DNA of 23,113 nucleotides, from the NCBI GenBank assembly GCA_002493945.1, contig DLAL01000073.1, positions 33,901 through 57,013 of the forward strand, given 5' to 3'. Positions 14,967 to 23,014 of the stretch are shown piece by piece (positions within the stretch are counted from its first letter, which is position 1; each line of letters starts with the position of its first letter). The DNA is from Porphyromonadaceae bacterium UBA7048 (GTDB lineage Bacteria > Bacteroidota > Bacteroidia > Bacteroidales > Muribaculaceae). The notes under the pieces are model-generated. The model did no database searches, was not told where the DNA came from, and saw only the letters and a program-made list of their open reading frames with translations. The translations under genes were made by a program, and so were the position numbers.

Positions 14967-17303
14967 TTACAGAAATGACGGTGCGGTGATGTAGATGCCG
15001 AAGGCCACGCCTATGTTGAAGTCGCGGCGCGATGTGGAGTAGTTGGCGTAGCCGCTCAGACTGGCGAAGGGCAGCTGATAGACGATGTCGACTTCTCCGA
15101 AGAACTCGGTGCGGTGCAGCGCGCGGCCGTAGCGCACGCCTCCGCCGGAAGTCTCCAGCGGCTGGCGCAGCGGCATGAAGACGTGCGCGTTCAGACGTGC
15201 CTGAAGGCGGTCGGAGTACTTGTAGACGGGCACTATGCCCACGGCTGCGAAGCAGTTGGCGCGCAGTCCGGGGTCGAAGATATTGTGCGAGGCAGGGGTG
15301 GGCCAGTATGCCGGCGCGCTGCTGATGGCCGGGTAGTAGTCTTTCAGGAGCTTGCGTGTGCTCAGCACTGCGGTAGCCTGTGCTCCGAGAGCCCAGTGAC
15401 GGTGGAGAGGGAAGAAGCGGCGCCATGAGGCGTTGAGCTGCAGCCATGCCTGGTGCGAGTCGGTGCGGAGATCCTCGCCCTGCACCGTGGCGGTGCGGTA
15501 GCGGGCCTTGCCGATGACTCCGAAAGCCTCGGCGCGCCACTCATAGCCTTCGGTGGGGAAGTTGATGTGGTCGAGGGTGGAGGAGCTGTATGCCACAAAG
15601 GCTTTGCCAAGGTCCAGGGCCACGCGGTCGCGGCCGGCCTCGTAGCTCTCGTGGTCGTAGCTGCGGTAGAAGGTGTCGTAGTTGCGCCCTCCGGCCAGGC
15701 CTGTCTCTATCTCGCCGGACTGTCCGGCGGCCATGGCCCAGCAGATGCGTCCGAAATATTCGTGGTGGGTGACGAAGGTCGGGTCGGAGTCGCGGAAGAA
15801 TAGCTTCTCGTCGTCGTAGAACTTGCGGCGCGATGCCACCCCGAGGATGCGGAAGGCCGAGGGGATGCGTGTGGGCAGATTGATCTGTCCGCTCAGTGCC
15901 GCCGCCATGTAGCTCTGTCCCACCCATATCTCGGCATCGGCGCTCAGTGAGCTGAAGCTCAGCTGAGAGTATCCTGCCCGGGCGTAGATGTAGCTGTTGT
16001 TGCTCGAGGTGATGTATCCGCCTACGCCGAGGTCGAAGTTGCGCTTGACCGTGGCGTCGAGATTGAGGGTGAAGAGTCCCGGCGAGCCGATGTCGCAGGT
16101 GGCCTGGGGAGCGATGCTCTGTATCTTGTCTGACGACAGGGCGCGGTAGAAAGCACGCATGGCGGCGCGCTCGCTGATGGTGTCGGTGCCGTGGGGCTGA
16201 GCGAAGAGATGGGAGATATAGTCGTTCTGCGCCGGTGTGCCTCCGGTGACGCGGACCTTGCCGAATGTCAGCGGCGGCAGAGCTGCCTTGAAGGTACGGC
16301 GGCGTGCCTCCACTTCGGCTGCCGGACGGCGTGCGTGCACTCGGGTCTTGATGGAGTCCATCAGAGCCATGGCGCTCTCGTAGCCGCGGCGGTATATCTC
16401 GGAGGCGGCGGTCCACTCCAGCAGCCCGAACTCGTCGAGGTCGACGCGTATCTTTATGCCGCGGTCGGCCGGGACAGTATAGGTCTGCGGCTGCATGACC
16501 AGATAGTCAATCTGGCTCATGAACGAGTTGTGCGGCCCTTTCTTGCCTGATGCCGACACGTCGACGCCTATCATCAGCGCGGGACTGAAGACCGAATCCA
16601 TGGCTTCGACGGGGAAGTTGTCGTAGATGCCGCCGTCGTAGTACACGTCGCCGTCAATCTCAACGGGCTGGAATATCATGGGGAAACTCATTGACGCCCG
16701 CACGGCATCGCCGAGGTCGCCCGACCCCAGAACGGTGGCGCGCCGGCGCGTGATGTTGGATGCCACGCAGCGGAAGGGGACGAAGAGACGGTCGAAGTCG
16801 TTGCGGGCCAGCGCCGACGCAGGAGTGAATATCTGCATGAACCCGAAGGCCATCGGCGAAGGTGCGATGAGTGACTGCGGATTGAAGCGCTCGTGGGTGC
16901 CGGTGCTGTCGCGACCGGGCGAGAAGCCGAACATCTGCGGCGACGGTCTGCGCCGTGCGAAGTAGTAGCTGAACGAAGGGTCGATGGAGCCTGCCGCCAT
17001 CGAGGCGAAGTACTCCGATGCCAGAAGCTCCATCATGTCGGCCGTGCTGTATCCCGAGGCATAGAGTCCGCCCACGATGGCGCCCATAGATGTTCCGGTG
17101 ATGTAGTCGACGGGAATGTCGTTGTCTTCCAGCGCTTTGAGAACACCGATGTGGGCGATGCCCTTGGCACCGCCTCCGCTCAATACCAGTCCGATGCCTT
17201 CATGTTGCGGCACCCGTGGCTCCGGATTATGTCCGGCAGCCACGGAAGCCGTACATAGAGCGATGGAAATAAAGAAGCACTTAATGACCCTGGAGGCTCG
17301 CAT
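14967..17303 (-). CDS. Patatin-like phospholipase fused to outer-membrane barrel
   Basis: This is a 778-residue exported protein with a signal peptide (about 1-23). The patatin domain (about 36-330) has the oxyanion motif SGGGAKG at 42-48, the nucleophile Ser72 in GTSMG and the dyad Asp223 in DGG. It should hydrolyse acyl esters of phospholipids. Residues about 345-420 read like one POTRA domain (LTFGKVRVTG...). The rest, to the C-terminal Leu, is a series of amphipathic strands typical of an Omp85-like 16-strand barrel (NLDATVKRNFDLGVGGYI...). This is the type Vd (PlpD-like) arrangement, in which the barrel holds the lipase at the cell surface or releases it. It lies between serB (90-base gap) and ssb (6-base gap). 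The role in this organism is unknown. Confidence 0.92.
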   Translation of the reverse strand: MRASRVIKCFFISIALCTASVAAGHNPEPRVPQHEGIGLVLSGGGAKGIAHIGVLKALEDNDIPVDYITGTSMGAIVGGLYASGYSTADMMELLASEYFASMAAGSIDPSFSYYFARRRPSPQMFGFSPGRDSTGTHERFNPQSLIAPSPMAFGFMQIFTPASALARNDFDRLFVPFRCVASNITRRRATVLGSGDLGDAVRASMSFPMIFQPVEIDGDVYYDGGIYDNFPVEAMDSVFSPALMIGVDVSASGKKGPHNSFMSQIDYLVMQPQTYTVPADRGIKIRVDLDEFGLLEWTAASEIYRRGYESAMALMDSIKTRVHARRPAAEVEARRRTFKAALPPLTFGKVRVTGGTPAQNDYISHLFAQPHGTDTISERAAMRAFYRALSSDKIQSIAPQATCDIGSPGLFTLNLDATVKRNFDLGVGGYITSSNNSYIYARAGYSQLSFSSLSADAEIWVGQSYMAAALSGQINLPTRIPSAFRILGVASRRKFYDDEKLFFRDSDPTFVTHHEYFGRICWAMAAGQSGEIETGLAGGRNYDTFYRSYDHESYEAGRDRVALDLGKAFVAYSSSTLDHINFPTEGYEWRAEAFGVIGKARYRTATVQGEDLRTDSHQAWLQLNASWRRFFPLHRHWALGAQATAVLSTRKLLKDYYPAISSAPAYWPTPASHNIFDPGLRANCFAAVGIVPVYKYSDRLQARLNAHVFMPLRQPLETSGGGVRYGRALHRTEFFGEVDIVYQLPFASLSGYANYSTSRRDFNIGVAFGIYITAPSFL

Positions 17304-17393
17304 AATAGTTGAAACTTTTGTTATTAACGTTTCTGAGCTGAAGAATGTTCGTTCAGCGAATTTCTGCCGGGGCCGATGCTGCCTGCCCGGGGA

Positions 17394-18629
17394 TTATTTT
17401 TCGGCAGGGCTGTCAGTGATGAAGCTGTCCTTGAACCCGAGGAAGTAGAGTACGCCGTCGAGTCCGATGGTGGAGATTGACTGGCGCGCCGTGTTCTTCA
17501 CCTTAGGCTTGGCGTGGAACGCTATGCCGAGACCGGCGGTCGAGAGCATAGGCAGGTCGTTGGCGCCGTCGCCCACGGCTATGGTCTGGGCGATGTTGAT
17601 GTTTTCGACCTGTGCGATGATGCGGAGCAGCTCGGCCTTGCGCTTGCCGTCGACGATGTCGCCCACATATCGGCCGGTGAGCTTGCCGTCGACAATCTCC
17701 AGCTCGTTGGCGTAGACATAGTCGAAACCCAGTTTCTGCTTGAGGTAATTGCCGAAGTAAGTGAATCCGCCCGAGAGGATTGCCGTCTTGTAGCCCGTGC
17801 GCTTGAGTACCTGCATCATGCGCGTGACACCCTCGGTGAGAGGGAGTTTCTCGGCGATGTCCTGCATGACGCTTTCGTCCAGTCCTTTGAGGAGGGCTAC
17901 GCGCTGGCGGAAGCTCTCGCAGAAGTCAATCTCGCCGCGCATTGCGCTCTCGGTGATGGCCCGTACCTGCTGGCCGACGCCGGCGCGGTCGGCCAGTTCG
18001 TCGATGACTTCGGTCTCGATAAGCGTGGAGTCCATGTCGAAGCATATCAGGCGCCGGCAGCGGCGGAACACGTTGTCCTCCTGAAGCGATATGTCGAACT
18101 CCTCCTGCTGGGACAGCTCGAGGAAACGGCTGCGCATCTCGGTGACGTTCAGAGGATTGCCGCGGACAGAGAACTCGACGCACGACTTCGAGCGCGGCTC
18201 CTGGTCAGCGTTGAGGGGCTGGCGGCCCGTGAGGCGGCGTATGCCGTCGATGTTAAGCTCCTGACGCGCTATCTCCTCGGTGACGAGAGCTATGTGGAGA
18301 GCGGTGAGCCGGCGGCCCAGAATAGTGATGATCCAGCGGTTCTTGCCCTGACGTGCCACCCATGCTTCATAGTCCTCGACCGATATGGGAGTGAACCGTA
18401 TCTTGACCTGCAGCTCATAGCACTTGAAGAGGAGGTCCTTCATGATGTCGCCCGAAGTGTTCGGGTCGGTGCGGAAGAGGATGCCCAGAGAGAGAGAGTG
18501 GTGGATGTCGGCCTGACCGATGTCGAGAATCTGTGCATTGTGCCGGGCGAGGATGGAAGTCAGCGCCGAAGTCACACCGGGACGGTCAGACCCTGTGATA
18601 TTTATGAGAATGAGTTCTACATTTTCCAT
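17394..18629 (-). CDS. serB: Phosphoserine phosphatase with N-terminal ACT domains
   Basis: This is a 411-residue HAD-superfamily enzyme for the last step of serine synthesis. Residues about 4-80 and 98-175 form two ACT-like domains, probably sensing serine or another amino acid. The phosphatase starts with ICFDMDSTLIETE, the nucleophile Asp198 and acid/base Asp200. It continues with LSGGFTYFG (motif II, Ser286), KAELL (motif III Lys region) and VGDGANDLPML (motif IV, 352-362). This two-ACT form is common in Bacteroidetes and is longer than enterobacterial SerB (about 320 residues). It is cytosolic. A -7-type box 56 bases above the ATG may be its promoter. It is the first gene of the serB-patatin-ssb-ypfJ-ribD run. 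Confidence 0.96.
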   Translation of the reverse strand: MENVELILINITGSDRPGVTSALTSILARHNAQILDIGQADIHHSLSLGILFRTDPNTSGDIMKDLLFKCYELQVKIRFTPISVEDYEAWVARQGKNRWIITILGRRLTALHIALVTEEIARQELNIDGIRRLTGRQPLNADQEPRSKSCVEFSVRGNPLNVTEMRSRFLELSQQEEFDISLQEDNVFRRCRRLICFDMDSTLIETEVIDELADRAGVGQQVRAITESAMRGEIDFCESFRQRVALLKGLDESVMQDIAEKLPLTEGVTRMMQVLKRTGYKTAILSGGFTYFGNYLKQKLGFDYVYANELEIVDGKLTGRYVGDIVDGKRKAELLRIIAQVENINIAQTIAVGDGANDLPMLSTAGLGIAFHAKPKVKNTARQSISTIGLDGVLYFLGFKDSFITDSPAEK

Positions 18630-18684
18630 AATGTGATACAGAGGTTGGTTCGCAGTTTGGCAAGTGGCCGCCGGAGCGGCACGG

Positions 18685-18692
18685 CAAAGATA
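18685..18692 (-). promoter_or_regulatory. Possible serB promoter -7 element
   Basis: The minus strand reads TATCTTTG, identical to the -7 box of the clostripain promoter, 56 bases upstream of the serB ATG. No TTG or TTTG is found at the usual distance (about 18711-18716), so only half of the promoter is supported. It may depend on an activator or be a chance match. Confidence 0.4.
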
Positions 18693-18807
18693 CTACGAAT
18701 ACGCCGTAAGTGATGAATAAGGATATATGTGTAAGGGTTAAATAAAGTTAAGGAGTGTGGGCTGTCCTATGTGCGGTTCGTTCAAAAGTGGCGGAAAATG
18801 TGCTGTA

Positions 18808-18830
18808 AAACATTTTTATGAAACATTTTT
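18808..18830 (+). repeat. Direct repeat AAACATTTTT x2
   Basis: The 10-mer AAACATTTTT occurs at 18808-18817 and again at 18821-18830, with a 13-base period and ATG between. It abuts the -33 TTTG of the regulator promoter, where an activator or repressor could bind side by side. It might also be ordinary AT-rich upstream DNA. Confidence 0.4.
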
Positions 18831-18862
18831 TGTCGTGCAGTCAAATATTTTCACTAACTTTG
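18829..18862 (+). promoter_or_regulatory. Bacteroidetes-type promoter of the crp-like gene
   Basis: TTTG (18829-18832), 22 bases, then TAACTTTG (18855-18862). The -7 box is a full match; the spacer is 2-3 bases longer than usual. Transcription would begin near 18869, giving a leader of about 80 bases before the chosen ATG at 18949. This argues against starts upstream of 18862, although the frame remains open there. Confidence 0.65.
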
Positions 18863-18948
18863 CACACCCGAAGACTATTCCGAATATATGCCTCCGTCGT
18901 ATCGACATATCCGGAGCTCCAAAACATCCACCGCACCAATTTTTTCTT

Positions 18949-19647
18949 ATGCTCAAAGCCGCCTTAGAAAAAGTCATAAATGAAGATATGGCCGAAATCT
19001 GGTCAGTCTTGTCTGCCGACGAAAAACGCTTCGTCACCGACAACCTTCAGATACATTCTTTCAAGAAGAACCAGCTCATATATGCCGAGGGCGATGAGCC
19101 GGAGTTCCTGTGGGTACTTCTCAAGGGTAAGGTGAAGAAAATCAAGGAGGGCGTGGGCGGCCGCGTGCAGATACTCCGTCTGATTCGTCCGGTGCAGTAC
19201 TTCGGGTATCGTGCGTTTTTCGCCGGCGAGCCTTACGTGTCGAGTGCGGCCGCTTTCGAGCCGTCGACTCTCGGAGCAGTGCCACTGCACATCGTGCGTG
19301 ATCTGATACAGAACAACATGAAGCTGGCGTGGTTCTTCATCCACGAACTCTCGCGAAACCTCGGCGGTTCGGATACTAAAATAGTCAATCTTACCCAGAA
19401 GCACATACGCGGACGCCTCGCCGAGGCTCTCGTCGTGCTGGCGGACAACTACGGATACGAGGACGACAACTGCACGCTGAAGATATACATGTCGCGCGAG
19501 GACCTTGCCAATCTGTCGAACATGACCACGTCGAACGCCATCCGCACCCTCACGACCTTCGTCAACGAGCACCTGCTGATAGTCGACGGCCGGCGCATCA
19601 AGATAATCAACGAGCCCCAGCTGCGGAAAATCTCGAAATTCGGATAA
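18949..19647 (+). CDS. Crp/Fnr family transcriptional regulator
   Basis: This is a 232-residue regulator. Residues about 15-130 form the cyclic-nucleotide-binding fold (LIYAEGDEPEFLWVLLKGKVKK, then a short Gly-turned strand pair). A long dimer helix follows at about 117-165. A winged-helix DNA-binding domain runs from about 150 to 225, with the recognition helix in SREDLANLSNMTTSNAIRTL. The phosphate-binding Arg/Ser pattern of true cAMP receptors is not evident, and no FNR-type N-terminal cysteine cluster is present, so the effector is unknown. The ATG at 18949 is preferred because it follows the predicted transcript start; ATG 18988 would give 219 residues. It is the only plus-strand gene and is transcribed away from serB. 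Its targets cannot be deduced here. Confidence 0.9.
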   Translation: MLKAALEKVINEDMAEIWSVLSADEKRFVTDNLQIHSFKKNQLIYAEGDEPEFLWVLLKGKVKKIKEGVGGRVQILRLIRPVQYFGYRAFFAGEPYVSSAAAFEPSTLGAVPLHIVRDLIQNNMKLAWFFIHELSRNLGGSDTKIVNLTQKHIRGRLAEALVVLADNYGYEDDNCTLKIYMSREDLANLSNMTTSNAIRTLTTFVNEHLLIVDGRRIKIINEPQLRKISKFG

Positions 19648-19672
19648 AATATTTAATCGCTTACCGCATATT

Positions 19673-19720
19673 TTGTGGATTCCACTCCTGCGCATACAGG
19701 TGTGGAATCCACAATTTTTT
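19673..19720 (+). terminator. Intrinsic terminator after the crp-like gene
   Basis: A perfect 13-bp stem pairs TTGTGGATTCCAC (19673-19685) with GTGGAATCCACAA (19702-19714) and is followed by six T (19715-19720). The loop contains a further CCTG/CAGG pairing. The hairpin begins 26 bases past the regulator stop. On the minus strand no T-run follows, so it would stop only plus-strand transcription, although it lies between two convergent genes. Confidence 0.9.
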
Positions 19721-19748
19721 ATAGACTATATGTCGGAGCAAGCTCCCT

Positions 19749-22247
19749 TTACGGCAGACGGTGGATGATGTCGATCAGTCGGTCGGCAAGCCCGGGGAGG
19801 TAGCCTTCGCTGTGGTAGACGACGCGGTTGAAGGTGTCGCCGACGATGACGGCGGGGAGGGCAGAGGCGTCGGGCTCGAAGCCGAACTGTACGGCGACTT
19901 CGCGCAGGCGGTCGGGCTGAGGCTCGGTCACGACGGCTACGTTCGACGGCAGTCCTGCGCTCATGGCCGGCGTGAAGCGCGAGGCGGCGTCGCTGTCGGC
20001 GAACATCAGCACGATACGGCCGGACCATGCCTCGAGTGTCTCGCGGTTGGCTTTCAGCTCATTGAGCAGGTGCACGGTGGGCTCGTGGCCGGGCGAGATG
20101 ACGGCATATACGAAGAATCCGCGGCCGGTCACGGGCAGCAGCGGGTCGGCGTTGATTGAGCCTATGACGCTCAGCTCCGACGGGTCGTCGTCGATGACCA
20201 GCGGCAGGTCGACCGTTGTGCCGCCGGTGATGTCGAAGCGCTCCATGCGTGTCAGCACGCCGCCGTCGGCCAGGCGCCGTCCGGTGACGAGGACGTACGG
20301 TCCGGCCTCGAGTTCGGTGCCGCCGGCGAATGTGTCGGCGAAGGTCTCTTCAGGGTATTCGAGCTGCCGCGGCATGCCGCCGTCGAGACGGCAGATGCTG
20401 AAGTGGCTGTAGTAGCGCGGCGCCTTCGGTACGCTGCCCGTGTAGCTCAGGCGCAGTCGTCCTGTGCCTGCGGAGCTGCGGCCGGCGGTGGCTGCGCTCT
20501 GTCCGAGGGCTATGGGGCGCAGTGCCGTGCCGTCGGGATTCCAGCGTGTGTTGCCTGTCACGGCGTCGATGTCGGCCGGTATGCCGAGCCAGCGGCAGAG
20601 GGCCACGAAGAATATGTCGCGCGAGCGTGTGTCGGCTTGCCGCGCCCTGAATACTCCGGCCGGAGATATGCAGTAGCGGTTGGGGTTGAAGGTGCTTGCG
20701 TCGGATATGTTGGCGGCAATCCACTGCGGTATCGACTGCGGATTGGCCCGCAGCGAGTCGCGCAGCTCCTGGCTGACCAGACGGTCGAACGCGCCGCAGA
20801 AGGGCGTGAGCAGTTCGTTGGCGATGCGCGGAGACACTGTTCTGGCTGGGGTGAACATATCGTCGATGACTTCCGCCGGGATGTCGCGCAGGTCCTTGTC
20901 GCTGAGCGTCGCTGCCCAGTCGAGTAGCGCAGGTATGCGAGCGTCGTCGGTGCGTCGGAGAGCGTCGATCCACACTTCGCTGTTGCCGTAAGCCTTGCTC
21001 AGGAGCACTCCTATGCGCTGTGCCTCGCCGCTCGCCGTCGGACCGAGCGTGGCCGCGAAGGCTTCGCCGCGGGCCGTGTCGTAGAATGTGGCCATACGGA
21101 CGTTGCGCACCGAGTCCTCGTATGCCTTGCGGCGGTTGTTGTCGGCCGTCTGTGCCTCCGTGGCCTTGGGCAGGCTGCCCGACTGGGCCGGGGGTGTGAG
21201 CGTCATGCGGCTCACGCTGCCTTCGGTCCACGATGTGGCGCCGTCAGGGGCGAGCCGCAGCGTCAGCCCGTCGGCGTCGGCTCCGTAGCGCCCGAAGGCG
21301 TAGTTGCCGTCGTCGTCAGCGGCCCATGCCAGCAGGTCGCCGCGTCCGCATATCAGCCGTGCGCGGCCGTCGGCGTCGGCCGTGGTGGTGAACACGGGGT
21401 AGAACTCGGCGTAGTTGTACAGTCTGAACGTCACCCTGGCGCCCTTGGCCGGAGTGCCGTCAGGACCGAGTACGGTGACCTCGGCGCGGCGCACGGGGGC
21501 GTAGTTCGACGTAACGTTGATGCGCGTGTAGCACGAATCGGCGTACAGCTGTTGCTCTGGCCCGTCATAGTGTCCGGCCACGTTGGTGCTCATCAGCATG
21601 CCGCGCGATGCCGGAGCGTTGAACCACGCCATGTCGAGCAGCGGTTCGGGCTCGCAGGCTCCGAGGAAGTGCCACCGGCCGTCTACCCATACCTCGACCC
21701 ATGCGTGATTGTCGTCGGTATGCGCCCAGCGCGGCGTATACACCTGCCGTGCCGGTATGCCCACCGACCGCAGCGCCGCCACCGCGAAGGTCGACTCTTC
21801 GCCGCAGCGTCCGAGCGTGGTGCGCACCGTGGCCAGAGGCGACGAGGTGCGGCCGTCGCTGGGAGCGTAGGTTGCTTTCTCGTGACACCAGTGGTTCACC
21901 TCGAGGGCGGCGTCGGCCATGCTCATGCCTGCCACGCGCGGAGCCAGCTCGTCGTAGAAGACGATGCGCGACATGTCCATATTCTCATTGTTCACCCTCA
22001 CGGGGAGGACGAAGTGGCGGAACTCGCGCTCGGGTATCTTCGCGCCCCACGGCATGGCGGCGCGTGTCTCCAGCGACCGGGCCACGTTGGCCTCCCAGAA
22101 GTCGCGCGGATAGTCGATGGAGTCCGACACCGGCATGATGTCGTAGAGGAAGTCGGTGTACATGGCCACCGAGTCGCGCCGGGTGGCGGCAGTGGCCGAA
22201 GAGCTGACGACGAGAGCCGTCAGGATGGTGGCGAATATCTTTTTCAT
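19749..22247 (-). CDS. Exported transglutaminase-like protein with thioredoxin-like tail
   Basis: This encodes an 832-residue exported protein. A signal peptide (MKKIFATIL..., cleavage near ATA-A21) is followed by a transglutaminase-like domain at about 85-215. The likely catalytic Cys148 is in GRCGEES and His181 in DDNHAWVEVW. The third position is in HFLGACEPEP, with Glu where many relatives have Asp. Residues about 235-330 look like a beta-sandwich (carboxypeptidase-regulatory type). Residues about 350-700 are unassigned. The last 100 or so (RIVLMFADSDAAS..., ALPAVIVGDTFNRVVY) look like a thioredoxin fold with the cis-Pro loop but no CxxC. The start at 22247 gives the clean signal peptide and an ATGA overlap with cutC (22244-22247). 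The role may be amide cleavage or a structural one in the periplasm; the substrate is unknown. Confidence 0.88.
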   Translation of the reverse strand: MKKIFATILTALVVSSSATAATRRDSVAMYTDFLYDIMPVSDSIDYPRDFWEANVARSLETRAAMPWGAKIPEREFRHFVLPVRVNNENMDMSRIVFYDELAPRVAGMSMADAALEVNHWCHEKATYAPSDGRTSSPLATVRTTLGRCGEESTFAVAALRSVGIPARQVYTPRWAHTDDNHAWVEVWVDGRWHFLGACEPEPLLDMAWFNAPASRGMLMSTNVAGHYDGPEQQLYADSCYTRINVTSNYAPVRRAEVTVLGPDGTPAKGARVTFRLYNYAEFYPVFTTTADADGRARLICGRGDLLAWAADDDGNYAFGRYGADADGLTLRLAPDGATSWTEGSVSRMTLTPPAQSGSLPKATEAQTADNNRRKAYEDSVRNVRMATFYDTARGEAFAATLGPTASGEAQRIGVLLSKAYGNSEVWIDALRRTDDARIPALLDWAATLSDKDLRDIPAEVIDDMFTPARTVSPRIANELLTPFCGAFDRLVSQELRDSLRANPQSIPQWIAANISDASTFNPNRYCISPAGVFRARQADTRSRDIFFVALCRWLGIPADIDAVTGNTRWNPDGTALRPIALGQSAATAGRSSAGTGRLRLSYTGSVPKAPRYYSHFSICRLDGGMPRQLEYPEETFADTFAGGTELEAGPYVLVTGRRLADGGVLTRMERFDITGGTTVDLPLVIDDDPSELSVIGSINADPLLPVTGRGFFVYAVISPGHEPTVHLLNELKANRETLEAWSGRIVLMFADSDAASRFTPAMSAGLPSNVAVVTEPQPDRLREVAVQFGFEPDASALPAVIVGDTFNRVVYHSEGYLPGLADRLIDIIHRLP

Positions 22248-22948
22248 GGTATTGGATTGATTGCGGATATGGACGAAGCTATGGCGCGGACGGTGGCGGC
22301 ATCGCTGCTGACGGCACCCTTGCGGCGGCACGACGAATGAAGCTCCGCGGCGCCCGTATACGCGGCGATATCGGCGGCGTTGGCCGGCGTCACTCCCGCT
22401 CCGGGCATGATGACGATGCGCCCTGCAGCCTGACAGACGAGTCTCCGCAGCAGTTCGCGGCCCTCGCCGGCTGTCGGCGCCTGACCCGAGGTCAGCACGC
22501 GGTCGCAGCCGATGGCGATAAGCACCTCGAGCGCTTCAGCCGGATTGCGCACGCGGTCGAAGGCGCGGTGGAAGGTCACCGACAGGCCGCAGTCACGGGC
22601 GAAGTCTGTCAGCTGCCTCACGCGCGCGGTGTCGATGTCGCCGTCAGGAGTCAGCGCCCCGATGACCACACCGTCGGCACCTGTGCGCGCCGCCTCGGCG
22701 ATGTCGCGGCAGACAACGCGTGCCGCCGCTTCCGACAGCACGAATCCCGGCCGCTCGTCGGGCCGCATCAGCACATTCATCAGCACACCGCCTCCGGAGG
22801 TGATGCGCCGAGCCTCGGCCATCAGACCCGGCGACGGCGTCAGACCGTCGGCCGACAGGGCCGAACACAGTTCGATGCGGTGTGCGCCGCCGTCGACGGC
22901 AGCCTGCACACTCTCGATATCAGCGGCACAAACTTCGAGCAGAGCCAT
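22244..22948 (-). CDS. cutC: CutC family protein
   Basis: This is a 234-residue TIM-barrel protein of the CutC family. It opens MALLEVCAADIESVQAAVDGGAHRIELCSAL, with the conserved Glu and the R-I-E-L-C strand, then GLTPSPGL, a variant MNVLMRPDERPGF (often VMIRPRGGDF), GADGVVIGALTPDGDID, VTFHRAFD and a final MPGAGVTPANA. Length fits the family. It is cytosolic. CutC was named for copper homeostasis, but a direct copper role has been disputed and the reaction is not settled. It overlaps the transglutaminase-like gene by ATGA, so the two are translated together. No full promoter match was found in the AT-rich DNA upstream; the closest minus-strand box is TAATTTTT at 22987-22980, one base off. 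Confidence 0.93.
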   Translation of the reverse strand: MALLEVCAADIESVQAAVDGGAHRIELCSALSADGLTPSPGLMAEARRITSGGGVLMNVLMRPDERPGFVLSEAAARVVCRDIAEAARTGADGVVIGALTPDGDIDTARVRQLTDFARDCGLSVTFHRAFDRVRNPAEALEVLIAIGCDRVLTSGQAPTAGEGRELLRRLVCQAAGRIVIMPGAGVTPANAADIAAYTGAAELHSSCRRKGAVSSDAATVRAIASSISAINPIP

Positions 22949-23014
22949 AGCGGAGTATATTAAAGGTTAAGTAACTCTTAAAAATTAGTTTATATTAAAT
23001 TAAGAAGTAACTTC

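Larger units (their letters stand above)
18630..18948. other. Divergent intergenic region serB / crp-like
   Basis: These 319 bases separate serB (minus) from the regulator (plus). They contain a possible serB -7 box at 18685-18692, a 10-base direct repeat at 18808-18830, a full plus-strand promoter at 18829-18862, and a possible 31-codon upstream ORF at 18888-18983 that overlaps the regulator start. The region is visibly more AT-rich than the flanking genes. No RNA gene or terminator hairpin was seen in it. Confidence 0.7.

Noticed and set aside
17514..18713. Plus-strand frame of 399 codons opposite serB
   Set aside because: SerB motifs I-IV are complete on the minus strand; the opposite frame has no recognisable feature.
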